A stretch of 64,000 bases of DNA from Sphingobium sp. CR2-8 (GCF_035818615.1 NZ_JAYKZY010000003.1:1-64000), one strand, 5' to 3'. Numbered from the stretch's first letter, positions 50,886 to 60,353 are shown. Program-made: numbers and translations. Notes: generated from the letters alone by a model not told the origin.

Positions 50886-51626
50886 GTGCGGACCATTGCT
50901 ATTAACGTAGAGAAGGGCGGCGCCGGTAAAACCACGATCGCCTGCCATCTGGCTTGGCTTCTGGCTGACGCCGGACATCGCGTTCTTGTGCTCGACCTCG
51001 ATCGCCAGTGCAATGCCACCGATGCGCTCAGCGATTTCGAAAGCTTGGGTTCGTGCAAGCCGCTGTTTGAAGCGGACTATGCCGCTCCTGTCGAGCTGCC
51101 TCGGCTCGCGATTTACTCCAATCGGATGGGGGGCGAATATGATGCCTCCTATCCGACGGCACTTGGCAACGTGCGGAAGAATTTTCCGGTACTCAATCCG
51201 CACTTTGATTTCTGCATCATCGACACGCCGCCGTCGTGGTCATGGATCAACTTCGCCGCGCTGCTGATCTGCGACCATCTGATTGTTCCGGTCGAACTTG
51301 GACCTTTCGGCCCTGCGGCGACGAAGCAGGTGTCGGATTCGATCGCAACAGTGAACCAGCGGCGCACCAAGCCCATTCATGTTGCTGGCCTGGTTCCGAA
51401 CCGGGTGCGGCCGAATGACAGCCATCAAATGAAGATGCTTGAAGCGCTCAAGAGCAAAGTCGGGAAGAACCTCTTCACCAACTATCTGCCCGAGCGCGCG
51501 CATTACAGCCAGGCTATTCAGGAGCATGTTCCGGTATGGCGGTTCGGCAAGGATGTGCGCAGTTCGTTGCCGCCTATGCGTGCTTTCCTTGAAGAAGCCA
51601 TGACCCGGATCGGGAGCGAGGGATAA
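50886..51626 (+). CDS. parA: ParA-type partition ATPase
   Basis: A 246-residue MinD/ParA protein from a GTG at 50886. The deviant Walker A is EKGGAGKTTIACHLAW; Walker A' and B are LVLDLDRQCNATDAL and FDFCIIDTPPSWSW. No N-terminal HTH is present, so it is of the short type that relies on ParB or another protein for repression. It overlaps parB by one base. Confidence 0.93.
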   Translation: MRTIAINVEKGGAGKTTIACHLAWLLADAGHRVLVLDLDRQCNATDALSDFESLGSCKPLFEADYAAPVELPRLAIYSNRMGGEYDASYPTALGNVRKNFPVLNPHFDFCIIDTPPSWSWINFAALLICDHLIVPVELGPFGPAATKQVSDSIATVNQRRTKPIHVAGLVPNRVRPNDSHQMKMLEALKSKVGKNLFTNYLPERAHYSQAIQEHVPVWRFGKDVRSSLPPMRAFLEEAMTRIGSEG

Positions 51627-52624
51627 TGGATTTCGACAATTTCGACGTCTTTGGGGAAAAAGCTGCGGTCGCGGATGCTGATCGCGTCCTGCTGATCGAG
51701 CCGGATCAAATTTATCCCGATCCCAACAATGTGCGTCGCGAGATCGATCAGACCACCATCGACGAGATGGCCTTGACGATCAGCGAACGCGGTCAGCTTC
51801 AGCCGATCACCCTCGCCCCCAAGGACGAAGAAGGTCGGTATCGCATTCTGTTTGGTGAGCGCCGCTGGCGAGCTTGCCAGAAGCTGGGAATCAAGGTGCG
51901 CGCGATCGTCAGCAAGAGCGACGATCTATCGCAGGTTCGCATCGACCAGTTCATCGAAAACGACCAGCGCGAGGATCTATCGACCGCCGACATGATCGCG
52001 TTTGTGACAGGTCAGGTCGCCGAAGGTCGGAACCTGTCGGAACTCGCGCGACTGACCGGACGAAACCGCACCCTGCTGACGCGGTATCAGGGTCTGGCGA
52101 AAGCGCCGGATTATATCAGCGCGCTGTTCTCGGACATCTCGATGCGGAGTGCGGTCGCTCTGGCCCAAGCCGCGAAGAAGGATGATACGGCGGCTCGTGC
52201 CTTCGTCGCGAACACGGCGGTCGAAGATATGACCGTGCTGGCGTGCGAGCGATTTGCGCGCGATATTGGCGCGAAGAAGACGGCTGCTCCTGCAACCGAG
52301 CTGGTCGAACCTGATTTGGGCAATGTCGAGTTGGAACCCGCTGAGACCGAGCGCGGTACCGCCGACGTTTCGAAGGGCGAACACCCTCTTTCGACGGACG
52401 AGATCCGTACCGCCGAAGTCGAGCGCGCGATCGAGAGCGCGCCTCCCCTGACAGTAGAAGCCCCTGCCCCCTCCGCGGCTCCGATACGTTCCGGCAAGTC
52501 GAAGCCAGCAAAGCAGCGAGTGGAGCGCCCTACCATCGAGATCGAGGGACATCGCGCGATCGTCGTTGAGGCGTTGCTGCATTTCGACGGTGAAGACGCC
52601 CCCCGTATTGTGAGCTGGCGGTAA
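51626..52624 (+). CDS. parB: ParB-type partition protein
   Basis: A 332-residue ParB. The N-terminal CTPase/ParB domain has PDPNNVRREIDQTTIDEMAL, then LFGERRWRACQKLG (GERRxRA box) and RIDQFIENDQREDLSTADMI. The central HTH is RNLSELARLTGRNRTLLTRY. A long Pro/Ala/Glu linker leads to the C-terminal dimer domain (IEIEGHRAIVVEALLHFDGE). It should load on parS; the perfect palindrome 84 bases downstream is the best candidate. Confidence 0.92.
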   Translation: MDFDNFDVFGEKAAVADADRVLLIEPDQIYPDPNNVRREIDQTTIDEMALTISERGQLQPITLAPKDEEGRYRILFGERRWRACQKLGIKVRAIVSKSDDLSQVRIDQFIENDQREDLSTADMIAFVTGQVAEGRNLSELARLTGRNRTLLTRYQGLAKAPDYISALFSDISMRSAVALAQAAKKDDTAARAFVANTAVEDMTVLACERFARDIGAKKTAAPATELVEPDLGNVELEPAETERGTADVSKGEHPLSTDEIRTAEVERAIESAPPLTVEAPAPSAAPIRSGKSKPAKQRVERPTIEIEGHRAIVVEALLHFDGEDAPRIVSWR

Positions 52625-52851
52625 GCGCTACCGCTTTTGGCGGGCTTTCGCGCCTGACCGAAGCTCATTTTTTCCTTTCCGCGAAATTCCGATTTTGAAG
52701 CTTGATGGTGTGCCACGTGGCACACGTGAAGGCTGTTTTAGGTGGGAGATGTTTAATGGCAGGATAGGTCTTGCTGCGTTCAACGTATTACATTACCCTC
52801 CGTGTCATGTCCTCGATGCCGCAGCATTCATCCCCCACCAAGGATACTGCG
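52625..52851 (-). other. oriT: oriT with IncP-like nic core ACCTATCCTGCC
   Basis: The gap between parB and mobC holds, on the minus strand, ACCTATCCTGCC (complement of 52758-52769). The IncP (RK2/RP4) nick site as I recall it contains the same run, with cleavage after the G of ATCCTG. Cleavage would fall between 52760 and 52759. The nicked strand then is the bottom strand and is transferred leftward, through parB, parA and ssb. The mobC and relaxase genes to the right would enter last, as is usual. Confidence 0.75.
52709..52724. promoter_or_regulatory. perfect palindrome, candidate parS/operator copy 2
   Basis: TGTGCCACGTGGCACA, extended to 18 bases GTGTGCCACGTGGCACAC at 52708-52725. It lies 84 bases after parB and 33 bases from the nick site, and so enters the recipient at the very front of the T-strand. 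Confidence 0.6.
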
Positions 52852-53376
52852 ATGCTCACGATGCGAATTGATCGTGAGTTGCTGGCAGCGTTCGATGCCG
52901 TCGCCGAGGGCAGGGGAGGGCGCAGTGCTCTCCTGCGTAATCTGATGCAGCAGGCGATGAAGCAGCTCGCCGATGCTCCCCAGATTTCGCCGCGTGCGCA
53001 AAGCGCCGGCAACCGCGTGTCGATAACACTTACCGATGCTGAGGCTGCGGTTGTGGATCAGCGCGCGGCGGAGAGGGGGGTAGATCGCGCTGGTTGGATC
53101 AAGGCGCTGGTTCGCCGCCATGTGGGATTGAAAGGTGCGGTCGATGACGGTCTGCGTGATGCAGTCGCCCCGGTTCGAATGCAGCTTCAGCGCATTGGGC
53201 GCAATCTCAACCAGGCCATGAAGGCGGGCAATGCTGCCATGATGGCGGACAGCGGACTTCAGATCGACCGCGAGCTGCGCCGGATTTCTGACATGCGCGA
53301 GGACATCAATGACCAGGTGGCGTTGCTAGGCGATGCCCTGCGCGGCGACCTCAGTTTCTGGAAGGTCGCAGACTGA
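52852..53376 (+). CDS. mobC: MobC-like relaxosome accessory protein
   Basis: From the ATG at 52852 (MLTMRIDRELLAAFDAVAEG, AAGGA seven bases upstream) this is a 174-residue protein. It has an N-terminal ribbon-helix-helix region and a MobC-type middle (VSITLTDAEAAVVDQRAAER, then VRMQLQRIGRNLNQAMKAGN) with the LxxIGxNLNQ motif. MobC proteins help the relaxase open oriT. The stop overlaps the relaxase ATG (TGATG). Earlier in-frame starts exist but lack a good ribosome site. Confidence 0.85.
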   Translation: MLTMRIDRELLAAFDAVAEGRGGRSALLRNLMQQAMKQLADAPQISPRAQSAGNRVSITLTDAEAAVVDQRAAERGVDRAGWIKALVRRHVGLKGAVDDGLRDAVAPVRMQLQRIGRNLNQAMKAGNAAMMADSGLQIDRELRRISDMREDINDQVALLGDALRGDLSFWKVAD

Positions 53377-54479
53377 TGCCCTTCGGTGAGCATGAGGAAG
53401 AACTTTGGGAGGCGATGAAGCCCCGCTTCCGCCCTCGTCTCGTAAGTGACCCGAATGCCCGTTATGCGCGGAATTTAGTCAGGGGAACCGGCGTTGCCGC
53501 CATCCCCGCCGCACTGCGCGCGATCGACCGTTCGGCAAGGGCTACACTTGCGCGCGTCGTGCGCCGCACGCCGGAAGTGCTGGTCAAGGTCACGGGCCGT
53601 AAGAAGGCCGCCGAGCACCTTGCGGCTCACCTCGACTATATCGGTCGTAAAGGGGAAATCCCGCTCGAAACACGCGATGGCGAAATGATTTCGAGCAAGG
53701 GAGAAGCGAAACAGATCGCTGAAGAATGGTCGGAGGCATTGGCTTGGCGTCGCGGTGCAACCGTGTCGGCCGTATCGATGGTCTTTTCGATGCCCGCAGG
53801 GACTGACCCGGAGACGGTCAAGCAAGCCGTGCGCGAAACTGCGGAACGGCTCATTGGCGACAATCATGATTATCTCATGGCATTGCATACTGATACGCCG
53901 CGTCCCCATGTCCATCTGACGGTTCAGGCAGAAGGTCTTAACCGCAAGCGGTTCGATCCTCGCCGGGAAGACCTGTTTCGTTTCCGGGAGGGGTTTGCCG
54001 AGGCGTTGCGCAGCCGTGGTGTCGAGGCGGAAGCAACGCCCCGCTATACGCGCGGGCAGGGAAGGGCGGGCACCAGCATGGCACTCACCCAGCTCCGGGA
54101 TCGCATTCGCAACGGAGTCTCCCGGCAGCCAACCGAATCGGATATGCGGCAAGCCCGAGAAGCGATGTTGATCGCGCTTGGCAAAGCGGAGCAGCCTGCG
54201 TTTGTTGGTAAGTCGCGCGCGCGGTGGGAAACCATTAAATCTCGCTATAGCGCCGCAGCGGATAGGCTAGACCAGAGCGGGAAGGACGAGGATCGCGTGC
54301 TCGCTCGCGAGGTGCGGCAGTTCCTTCGCGACCGCGCGGAAATAGAGACGGTGCCGGACAAGGTTTTGCGGCATGCGGAGCGCCGTGTCCGGGCTGAACA
54401 AGAGCGCGGGAGGGGGCAGACCAGCCCTGATCCGGGTGTGCCACGTGGCACAGAGCCGCCGCGGTCGAGGCAACGATAA
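53376..54479 (+). CDS. MOBP-type relaxase (VirD2/TraI-like)
   Basis: A 367-residue conjugative relaxase. The metal-binding histidines are in ALHTDTPRPHVHLTVQAEG (H171, H178, H180), the PHxH pattern of MOBP enzymes. HLAAHLDYIGRKGE (about 81-94) and VVRRTPEVLVKVTGRKKAAE precede it. There is no helicase domain. It should cleave the bottom strand at 52759/52760, stay bound to the 5' end and be guided by VirD4 to the VirB channel. A perfect parS-like palindrome lies inside its last codons. Confidence 0.88.
   Translation: MPFGEHEEELWEAMKPRFRPRLVSDPNARYARNLVRGTGVAAIPAALRAIDRSARATLARVVRRTPEVLVKVTGRKKAAEHLAAHLDYIGRKGEIPLETRDGEMISSKGEAKQIAEEWSEALAWRRGATVSAVSMVFSMPAGTDPETVKQAVRETAERLIGDNHDYLMALHTDTPRPHVHLTVQAEGLNRKRFDPRREDLFRFREGFAEALRSRGVEAEATPRYTRGQGRAGTSMALTQLRDRIRNGVSRQPTESDMRQAREAMLIALGKAEQPAFVGKSRARWETIKSRYSAAADRLDQSGKDEDRVLAREVRQFLRDRAEIETVPDKVLRHAERRVRAEQERGRGQTSPDPGVPRGTEPPRSRQR
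54437..54452. promoter_or_regulatory. perfect palindrome, candidate parS/operator copy 3
   Basis: TGTGCCACGTGGCACA near the 3' end of the relaxase gene, again read as Val-Pro-Arg-Gly-Thr, 1.7 kb from copy 2. Confidence 0.55.
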
Positions 54480-54587
54480 GGTTACAGCGGCAGCTGGGAC
54501 TTTGCCGCCGTTCAAAATCGAGTAACCGAGCGGCAGCTTCCGGCGACAGCTGACATTGCAGCCTGCCCGTATCGCCGTCGCGCTATA

Positions 54588-56378
54588 CTAGTAGAGGCCG
54601 TATCGCAGAACGAGCAATCCCGAGAGGGTTACCACCATGATCGCTACGAGTGGCAACCCGGTGCGCGTGTAGTCCGCAAACCGATAATCGCCTGCCGACA
54701 TGATCAGCATGTTGGTCTGGTATGCGACCGGCGTGGCGTAGCACAGGTTGCAGCCGAACAGGACGGCGAGCACCAGAGGCTCGACCGGTATGCCCAGCTG
54801 TTGCCCCAAGCTGAAGGCGATAGGCGTTCCGACGGCGGCCGCAGTCGTGTTGGATGCGAAGTTGGTGAGCACCGTCACGAACAGCATCACAGCTGCGAGC
54901 ACTCCCGCCGCCGGCAAGAACTGCAATCCCAGCGCGATCAGCTCGCTCAGCCAAGCTGCGGCCCCGCTTTCGAGAACGATGCGGCCGATCGCGATGCTGG
55001 CCGCGACCAAAACCACCACCTTCGCCGAGAGCGCGCGGCCGATCCGATCAAAGCGCACACAGCCGGTGACCAGCATCGCGATTGCGCCACCGAGCGCGGA
55101 GATCGCGATCGGCACTAACCCGATGCTCGCCGGCACCACCGCGCTCGCCATGATCGCCAAAGCGAGCGGCGCCTTGGATGTGCGGGGCAGTTCCTTGGCA
55201 CCTTCGAGAACCAACATGTTCTCGGCCAGTGACATGCGCTCGATGCTGCCCAAAGCGCCGGCCACCAGTAGGATATCGCCTTCGCCAAATGGGCTGTCGG
55301 TCGTGAGGTCGACCAGCGGCTGCGCGAGCCGAGGCCGCTGCGCGCGATGAAGGCCGAGAATCGCGACATTATACAGTTCTGCAACGTTGGCGGTAGCCAC
55401 ACCCTTGCCAACGACGCCGGAATCTTTGGTCACGGCCAGTTCCGCGACGGTAAGATCCTCGCCGGTTTGTGCGTAGCCGCCGCGCAGCCGGTCCATCAGC
55501 CATGCCGGCGCGGCGGTAGCCCCAAGGATGCGCATCGTCTCTTCCAGGGCTGCATGCGTTGCGCGCACGAGCATCCGGGCACCTCCATGCGCCTCGCCGA
55601 GCAGTTCGACATCTGCCGGCAGCCTCGCCGCGATCAGATCGCGCGACAAACCGTGGGCAAAGGAGTTATCGCCAAGCCGCAACATGGCGGTGAACCGGCG
55701 CGCCTCGTGTCCCGCTGCAACGGAATTGTCGGGCAGAAGGCGTGGCATGACGAGCCAGATGAACGGCAGCGCCACCAAAGCGGCCAAGAGGACGATCGGC
55801 GTGAAATGGAAGACGGATATCGGCGGCATGCCGAGGTCGCTGGCGATCGACACGACTAAGAGATTGGTCGAGGTGCCGATCGTGGTCGACATGCCGCCAA
55901 TCAGCACCGCGCTGTTGACCGGGATCAACGTTCGCGAAGCGGGCATGCCGCCGTTCGCCGCAATCGCCGTCATGACCGGCAGCATCAGGACGAGTACCGG
56001 CGTATCATTGACCATCATGCTCATGCCGAATGCGAGCAACAGCGTGACGAGAAGCCCGACCTGGCGATTGTAGCGCCAGACCCGCGTCAGCAGCCGCGAC
56101 GCTGGTTCGAGTGCGCCGGTGGTTACCAGACCCCGCCCCAGCACCATCAACGCGCAAATAGTGATGAGCGCGTAGTGGCCGAAGCCTTCAAATGCCAGCT
56201 TGAGCCCGTCGGTCGGGGACTGTCCGGGAAGGGGAAACCAGTAGAGGCCCAAGGCTATCGCGCTGATCGTCAACAGCGAGATAATCTCGACCCGTGCGCG
56301 TCCGGATACGAAGCCATAGAACATTGCGACCGTTAGCAGCATCGCGCCGATGGCATGTGGCTGTGGGGCGCTGATCAT
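54588..56378 (-). CDS. SLC13/DASS-type permease with two RCK_C domains
   Basis: A 596-residue membrane transporter. Two halves of membrane helices carry the family motifs NDTPVLVLMLPV and STTIGTSTNLLVVSIASDLG in the first, NFASNTTAAAVGTPIAFSLG in the second. The cytosolic middle (about 210-390) has two TrkA-C/RCK-like segments (LGEAHGGARMLVRATHAALE and VTKDSGVVGKGVATANVAEL). Such proteins move di- or tricarboxylates or sulfate with sodium or protons; the substrate here is not evident. It overlaps the ClC gene and is last in the operon. Confidence 0.85.
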   Translation of the reverse strand: MISAPQPHAIGAMLLTVAMFYGFVSGRARVEIISLLTISAIALGLYWFPLPGQSPTDGLKLAFEGFGHYALITICALMVLGRGLVTTGALEPASRLLTRVWRYNRQVGLLVTLLLAFGMSMMVNDTPVLVLMLPVMTAIAANGGMPASRTLIPVNSAVLIGGMSTTIGTSTNLLVVSIASDLGMPPISVFHFTPIVLLAALVALPFIWLVMPRLLPDNSVAAGHEARRFTAMLRLGDNSFAHGLSRDLIAARLPADVELLGEAHGGARMLVRATHAALEETMRILGATAAPAWLMDRLRGGYAQTGEDLTVAELAVTKDSGVVGKGVATANVAELYNVAILGLHRAQRPRLAQPLVDLTTDSPFGEGDILLVAGALGSIERMSLAENMLVLEGAKELPRTSKAPLALAIMASAVVPASIGLVPIAISALGGAIAMLVTGCVRFDRIGRALSAKVVVLVAASIAIGRIVLESGAAAWLSELIALGLQFLPAAGVLAAVMLFVTVLTNFASNTTAAAVGTPIAFSLGQQLGIPVEPLVLAVLFGCNLCYATPVAYQTNMLIMSAGDYRFADYTRTGLPLVAIMVVTLSGLLVLRYGLY

Positions 56379-57736
56379 TGGTTCGGATGATCCGACCAGG
56401 GCGTGTTGGTATCTTTCGCTGTTTGGGAAGATCCGGCGGCTTGATCTGTCTCGGCCTGCGGCGGCAGGAACGAGAGCGACAGAGCGTGGTAAAGGCGTTC
56501 CTTCGAAACAGCTTGCGCGACGAAGTCAGCGACAAGCGCAGAGGCGAGCAGGGGCATCATCAAGCCACGACTGGCGGTCGTCTCCGATATGATGATTACT
56601 GCGGTCAGCGGTGCCCTCACGACGCCGGTGAAGTAGGCGACCATGCCGAGTAGCACAATGGCACCGCCGGGATAGGCGGGAAAGAGCCAGCGGAGCATGT
56701 CGCCCACCCCGGCGCCAACCGAGAGCGACGGTGCGAATATGCCACCGGGCATGCCCGAAACGGCCGTCGCGAGCGTCGTCGCCAGCTTGGCCAACCCATA
56801 CCAGTGCGGGGCATCGGCACCGGTGATGATCGCGCGCGCCGCGCCGTAGCCGGTGCCCCATGTCAGCCCGGTTGTGACGCCGATGACCGCGACGATCACG
56901 CCGAGGAGGCCGGCGAACAGAATCGGCCGCGTTCGCAGCCGAATGACCGGCGCCCAGCGGGTGCGCCCCGTCGCCAACACCGCCCGCGAAAAGAAGGCGC
57001 CCAATAGTCCGCCCAGCACGCCGGCGACCGGTGCTGCCAGCATCGTCTCGTGAACTGAGAGGGTCTGCCGCATCACGCCGAAATAGATATAGTCGCCGGA
57101 GAGGCCGAGGCTGGTCATTCCCGCGATGAGCACCGCAGCCATGACCAGCAACGTCATGCGCTGTTCGTACGCGGCGGCGAGTTCCTCGATCGCGAAGGCA
57201 ACGCCGGCGAGCGGTGTATTGAATGCGCCTGCCACGCCGGCCGCGCCGCCGGCGATGAACACCGACGCGCGCAGCGGAATAGCCATAATCCGGTGCGCGT
57301 AGCCCATGATCGATGCCGCGATCTGCACGGTCGGCCCCTCGCGCCCCGTCGAGGCGCCGACGAGCAACGTGCCGATCGTCAACGCGAGCTTGGTGACGAC
57401 GATCCGCGCCGACACGAGCGCGGACATCGCGTGATCGGGATCGCGCGTCGCCGCCATCACCTGCGGAATACCCGAGCCGCGCGCCGCAGGCACGAACCGC
57501 GCGGTGATGCCGGCAATCGCGGCATAGCCCAGCGGCGTGATGATCAGCGGCGCCCACCACCAGCGCGTGGCGATGACCGCAAAGCGCTCGCCCGCCCAAT
57601 CAGCGAGATGTGCGAACAGGAGCGCCACCAGCCCGATCGTCACCGCGCCGCCGAGGATCGCTACCCGTCGGCGCCATACCGGTGCGGTAGGTCCGTGTTC
57701 GCGAAGCAGGTCGCGTGCTTGGTCAGGAAGTCTCAC
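56375..57736 (-). CDS. ClC-family chloride channel/antiporter
   Basis: A 453-residue ClC protein from a GTG at 57736 two bases after the upstream stop. Selectivity motifs are RGSGIPQVMAATRDP (GSGIP), GREGPTVQIAASIMG with the gating glutamate, and MPGGIFAPSLSVGAGVGDML (GxFxP). All pore motifs are present. Bacterial ClC proteins exchange chloride for protons and help with acid stress. Tight spacing in the ion-transport operon suggests charge compensation for the neighbouring Na/H antiporters. Confidence 0.92.
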   Translation of the reverse strand: MRLPDQARDLLREHGPTAPVWRRRVAILGGAVTIGLVALLFAHLADWAGERFAVIATRWWWAPLIITPLGYAAIAGITARFVPAARGSGIPQVMAATRDPDHAMSALVSARIVVTKLALTIGTLLVGASTGREGPTVQIAASIMGYAHRIMAIPLRASVFIAGGAAGVAGAFNTPLAGVAFAIEELAAAYEQRMTLLVMAAVLIAGMTSLGLSGDYIYFGVMRQTLSVHETMLAAPVAGVLGGLLGAFFSRAVLATGRTRWAPVIRLRTRPILFAGLLGVIVAVIGVTTGLTWGTGYGAARAIITGADAPHWYGLAKLATTLATAVSGMPGGIFAPSLSVGAGVGDMLRWLFPAYPGGAIVLLGMVAYFTGVVRAPLTAVIIISETTASRGLMMPLLASALVADFVAQAVSKERLYHALSLSFLPPQAETDQAAGSSQTAKDTNTPWSDHPNQ

Positions 57737-57738
57737 GA

Positions 57739-58947
57739 TCAGCCCTCCGCCGGAGCGCCGACTGCAGCGGCGACCAGGCAAACCAGTCCGACCGCCACGA
57801 AGCCGATCCGCTGTGCCACCGTGCCCTTGCAGTCCTTGACCGATACGATCAGGGCCAAGGCGCATTGCAGGGCGTAGAACAATGCGAATGCGCGTGAAGA
57901 GAGGGCAACGACCTCGAACGGATCGGTGAGCCAGACGATCAGGATCGCGAGCCCGCTCGCAAAAGCGAAGGCGAGCGGTACGCTGATCCTCCGCCGTGAC
58001 ACCTCGTTGACGAGTCCGCCCGAGCCGATCGAATCCGCGACCGCCGCGCTTAACTGGCTAGACACGGCCCCGACGAGCACGAAGATCCCCAGCGCAGGCG
58101 CGATCAGCTCCATGATGTCGAGAATGCCGGCAACCCCCTCGGTGGCGGCTGCACGAGACAGAAACGGCGTCAGCAGCGCGATGAAGGCGAGATAGATGGC
58201 CGATGAGATCCACTGAGCGTGGCGCATCGTGCGAAACCGCAACTTGGCCGGATAGGCGTGGCCGAGATAGCGCGATGTCTCGAAGCCCTGGACGGTGATG
58301 AGAAGCCCAAGCAGCATCGGCACGCTGGCGAACGACACCTTCGCGGGCGGCAGCGGGTCACCGGCGCCGTTTATCACCCACGAAATAGCAAGGGCAGCGA
58401 GCAGGCCAGCGATGATCCCGATCTTTATCGAGACAGTGCCGTGCGCAAGGTGCTCGACCCTGCGTAGGCTGCCACCCAGCGCGAGCAGGGTCATCAGGCC
58501 GATCAGCACCGTGACAATGACATTGGCCGCGAGCGGCTGCGACGCCGGGTCGATCGGCACCGGCTTTAGCGAAAATTCGGCGAGCAGCTTAAGATAGTAG
58601 GCAACCGATACCGCATAGGCGAGCGCCAGCACGCCCTGGGTGATCCGTGCGAGCCAGGCGACCGGATCGTTGAATCGGGCAGCGGCGAGATGCGCCTCGA
58701 CATGAACGATGTTGAAGCGGATCACCGCACCGGCCGCATAGGCGATGGCCAGCAACGCGGCCATCGCGCCGAACGCCGCGCTACCAAACTCCTTCGCCAG
58801 CAGCGGCCCGCAGATCAGGAAGCCGGAGCCGATAATCGAGGCGAGCGGGGTGACGGTGGCTCGCCACCCGTCGCTCCTTGCGAACTTTCCCACGGTCAGC
58901 GCGATCGTGACGACGATCGCGACGATCAGGGCAATAGCGACGATCAT
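57739..58947 (-). CDS. APC-superfamily-like membrane transporter
   Basis: A 402-residue protein with about eleven membrane helices. The start region has TVTPLASIIGSGFLICGPLL, reminiscent of the glycine-rich first helix of amino-acid/polyamine/cation transporters, and VQGFETSRYLGHAYPAKLRF in the middle. I cannot assign a substrate. It overlaps the DUF2254 gene start by four bases and precedes the ClC gene by two, so it is part of the same operon. Confidence 0.7.
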   Translation of the reverse strand: MIVAIALIVAIVVTIALTVGKFARSDGWRATVTPLASIIGSGFLICGPLLAKEFGSAAFGAMAALLAIAYAAGAVIRFNIVHVEAHLAAARFNDPVAWLARITQGVLALAYAVSVAYYLKLLAEFSLKPVPIDPASQPLAANVIVTVLIGLMTLLALGGSLRRVEHLAHGTVSIKIGIIAGLLAALAISWVINGAGDPLPPAKVSFASVPMLLGLLITVQGFETSRYLGHAYPAKLRFRTMRHAQWISSAIYLAFIALLTPFLSRAAATEGVAGILDIMELIAPALGIFVLVGAVSSQLSAAVADSIGSGGLVNEVSRRRISVPLAFAFASGLAILIVWLTDPFEVVALSSRAFALFYALQCALALIVSVKDCKGTVAQRIGFVAVGLVCLVAAAVGAPAEG

Positions 58948-60353
58948 GCTGTTCCTCCCAGCCAGGCGTTGCCATCTCGCAGACGGCGTTTGTAGTCAGG
59001 CTCGGCGAGGGCCCGAAGCAAGTCATCGGCCCGGCCGAGCACCGTGTCGCGGCACGCACCGTCCAGCGCTTTGTCTGCCAGTGCCCGGAATGCCCGGGTC
59101 TGTTCCGCCAAGATGGCAATGCGGCTTGGATCGTCGCAGCTGAGGGCCACGTCACCCAACGCTTCGAGGAACCGATTGCCCGCAATCATGTCGGCGCTGG
59201 CATATTGAGCGAGCGCGCCAAACGCCCGATGGATGAAACTGCCGAATGTAACCGGATGGGCGATGACCCGCAGCGTGCCCTCGTTATCGGCGCGCAGACG
59301 CGACGGCAGGTCGCGCCGCGCAAGGTCCGCCATCGCGGCGCCGAGCCAGTCGAGGCAGCTATTGGCAGTGAACGGGTCGTTTACCCCCGGCGACAGCGCG
59401 CGGGCCGCGATCTCGACCAGCTCGTCGATCAGAAAGCGCAGGTCCTGGAGTGCGGTGCGGCGCGCACCGACCGCGAACGCCTCACGAAGCGCCTTGGATG
59501 CGTCTTCGTCGCATTCCTCGGCAGGCCATGCTTCCAGCAGCACGCTGCCCTTATGCGCAAAGTCGCCCGACTGATATTGGAGGCGGATCACCAGATCATA
59601 ATTGCGCGCAGCATCCAGCAGCGTGCTTTCGTCGATAAGCTGGATGTAGCCAATATCCTTTGACCGGACGGGTGCCCGGCGCTCGACATCGGCAGGGGTT
59701 GCGTCTTCGCGAAAGGCGCGTGGGATGCGGGGATCGTCGGCAGCTTCGGTGAGGGGCTGGCCGACGAACACCGGGAAGCGGGCGTCGATCTCCGCGATCA
59801 GCTGGTCACCGATCCGCTCGATCACGTTGTTGATGTGGATTCGCATCGGCACGTGGTGGATGAAGAAGATCAGCACCGCGATCGAACAAAGGACGAGGAT
59901 CAGCGCCACCAGCAGCGCGAGCTGCGGCACGAAGGCGGGCGTGCTCGCGCCGCTCTCCCCGGCCGAGCGGATCGTGCGTAGTACGACCAGCGAATAGACG
60001 AAGGTCGCTATGAACGTACCGAGCGTGACCTGATTGCCGCGGTCCGACATAAAGTTGCTCAGCAGGCGCGGACCGTACTGGCCCGAGGCGTAAACGACGG
60101 CGGCGATCGTCACCGAGAAGGTGGTGCCGGCCACGCCGATCATCGACCCACCGATTGAGGACAGCAGGCTGCGCGCGCCGTCGGGGCGCGCCGCGTAGAG
60201 CCACGGCAGCCCGTCCATCCAGGTCGAACCGGCGTGGCTGTCGATATAGACCATCGCAAGCGCCAGCAGCAGCGCGGCCAGCGCCATGACCGTGGGCACG
60301 AACCAGTAGCTTTCGCGCAGGTCGTTAGACCATCGCAGCAGGCGCGCTCTCAT
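58944..60353 (-). CDS. DUF2254 membrane protein
   Basis: From the ATG at 60353 (MRARLLRWSNDLRESYWFVP) this is a 469-residue protein with four membrane helices in the N-terminal half. The DUF2254 signatures are SIGGSMIGVAGTTFSVTIAA, YASGQYGPRLLSNFMSDRGN and FIHHVPMRIHINNVIERIGD. The C-terminal cytosolic part has ALSPGVNDPFTANSCLDWLG. The family's function is not established. Its start overlaps the CPA1 antiporter stop (ATGA). Confidence 0.87.
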   Translation of the reverse strand: MRARLLRWSNDLRESYWFVPTVMALAALLLALAMVYIDSHAGSTWMDGLPWLYAARPDGARSLLSSIGGSMIGVAGTTFSVTIAAVVYASGQYGPRLLSNFMSDRGNQVTLGTFIATFVYSLVVLRTIRSAGESGASTPAFVPQLALLVALILVLCSIAVLIFFIHHVPMRIHINNVIERIGDQLIAEIDARFPVFVGQPLTEAADDPRIPRAFREDATPADVERRAPVRSKDIGYIQLIDESTLLDAARNYDLVIRLQYQSGDFAHKGSVLLEAWPAEECDEDASKALREAFAVGARRTALQDLRFLIDELVEIAARALSPGVNDPFTANSCLDWLGAAMADLARRDLPSRLRADNEGTLRVIAHPVTFGSFIHRAFGALAQYASADMIAGNRFLEALGDVALSCDDPSRIAILAEQTRAFRALADKALDGACRDTVLGRADDLLRALAEPDYKRRLRDGNAWLGGTA

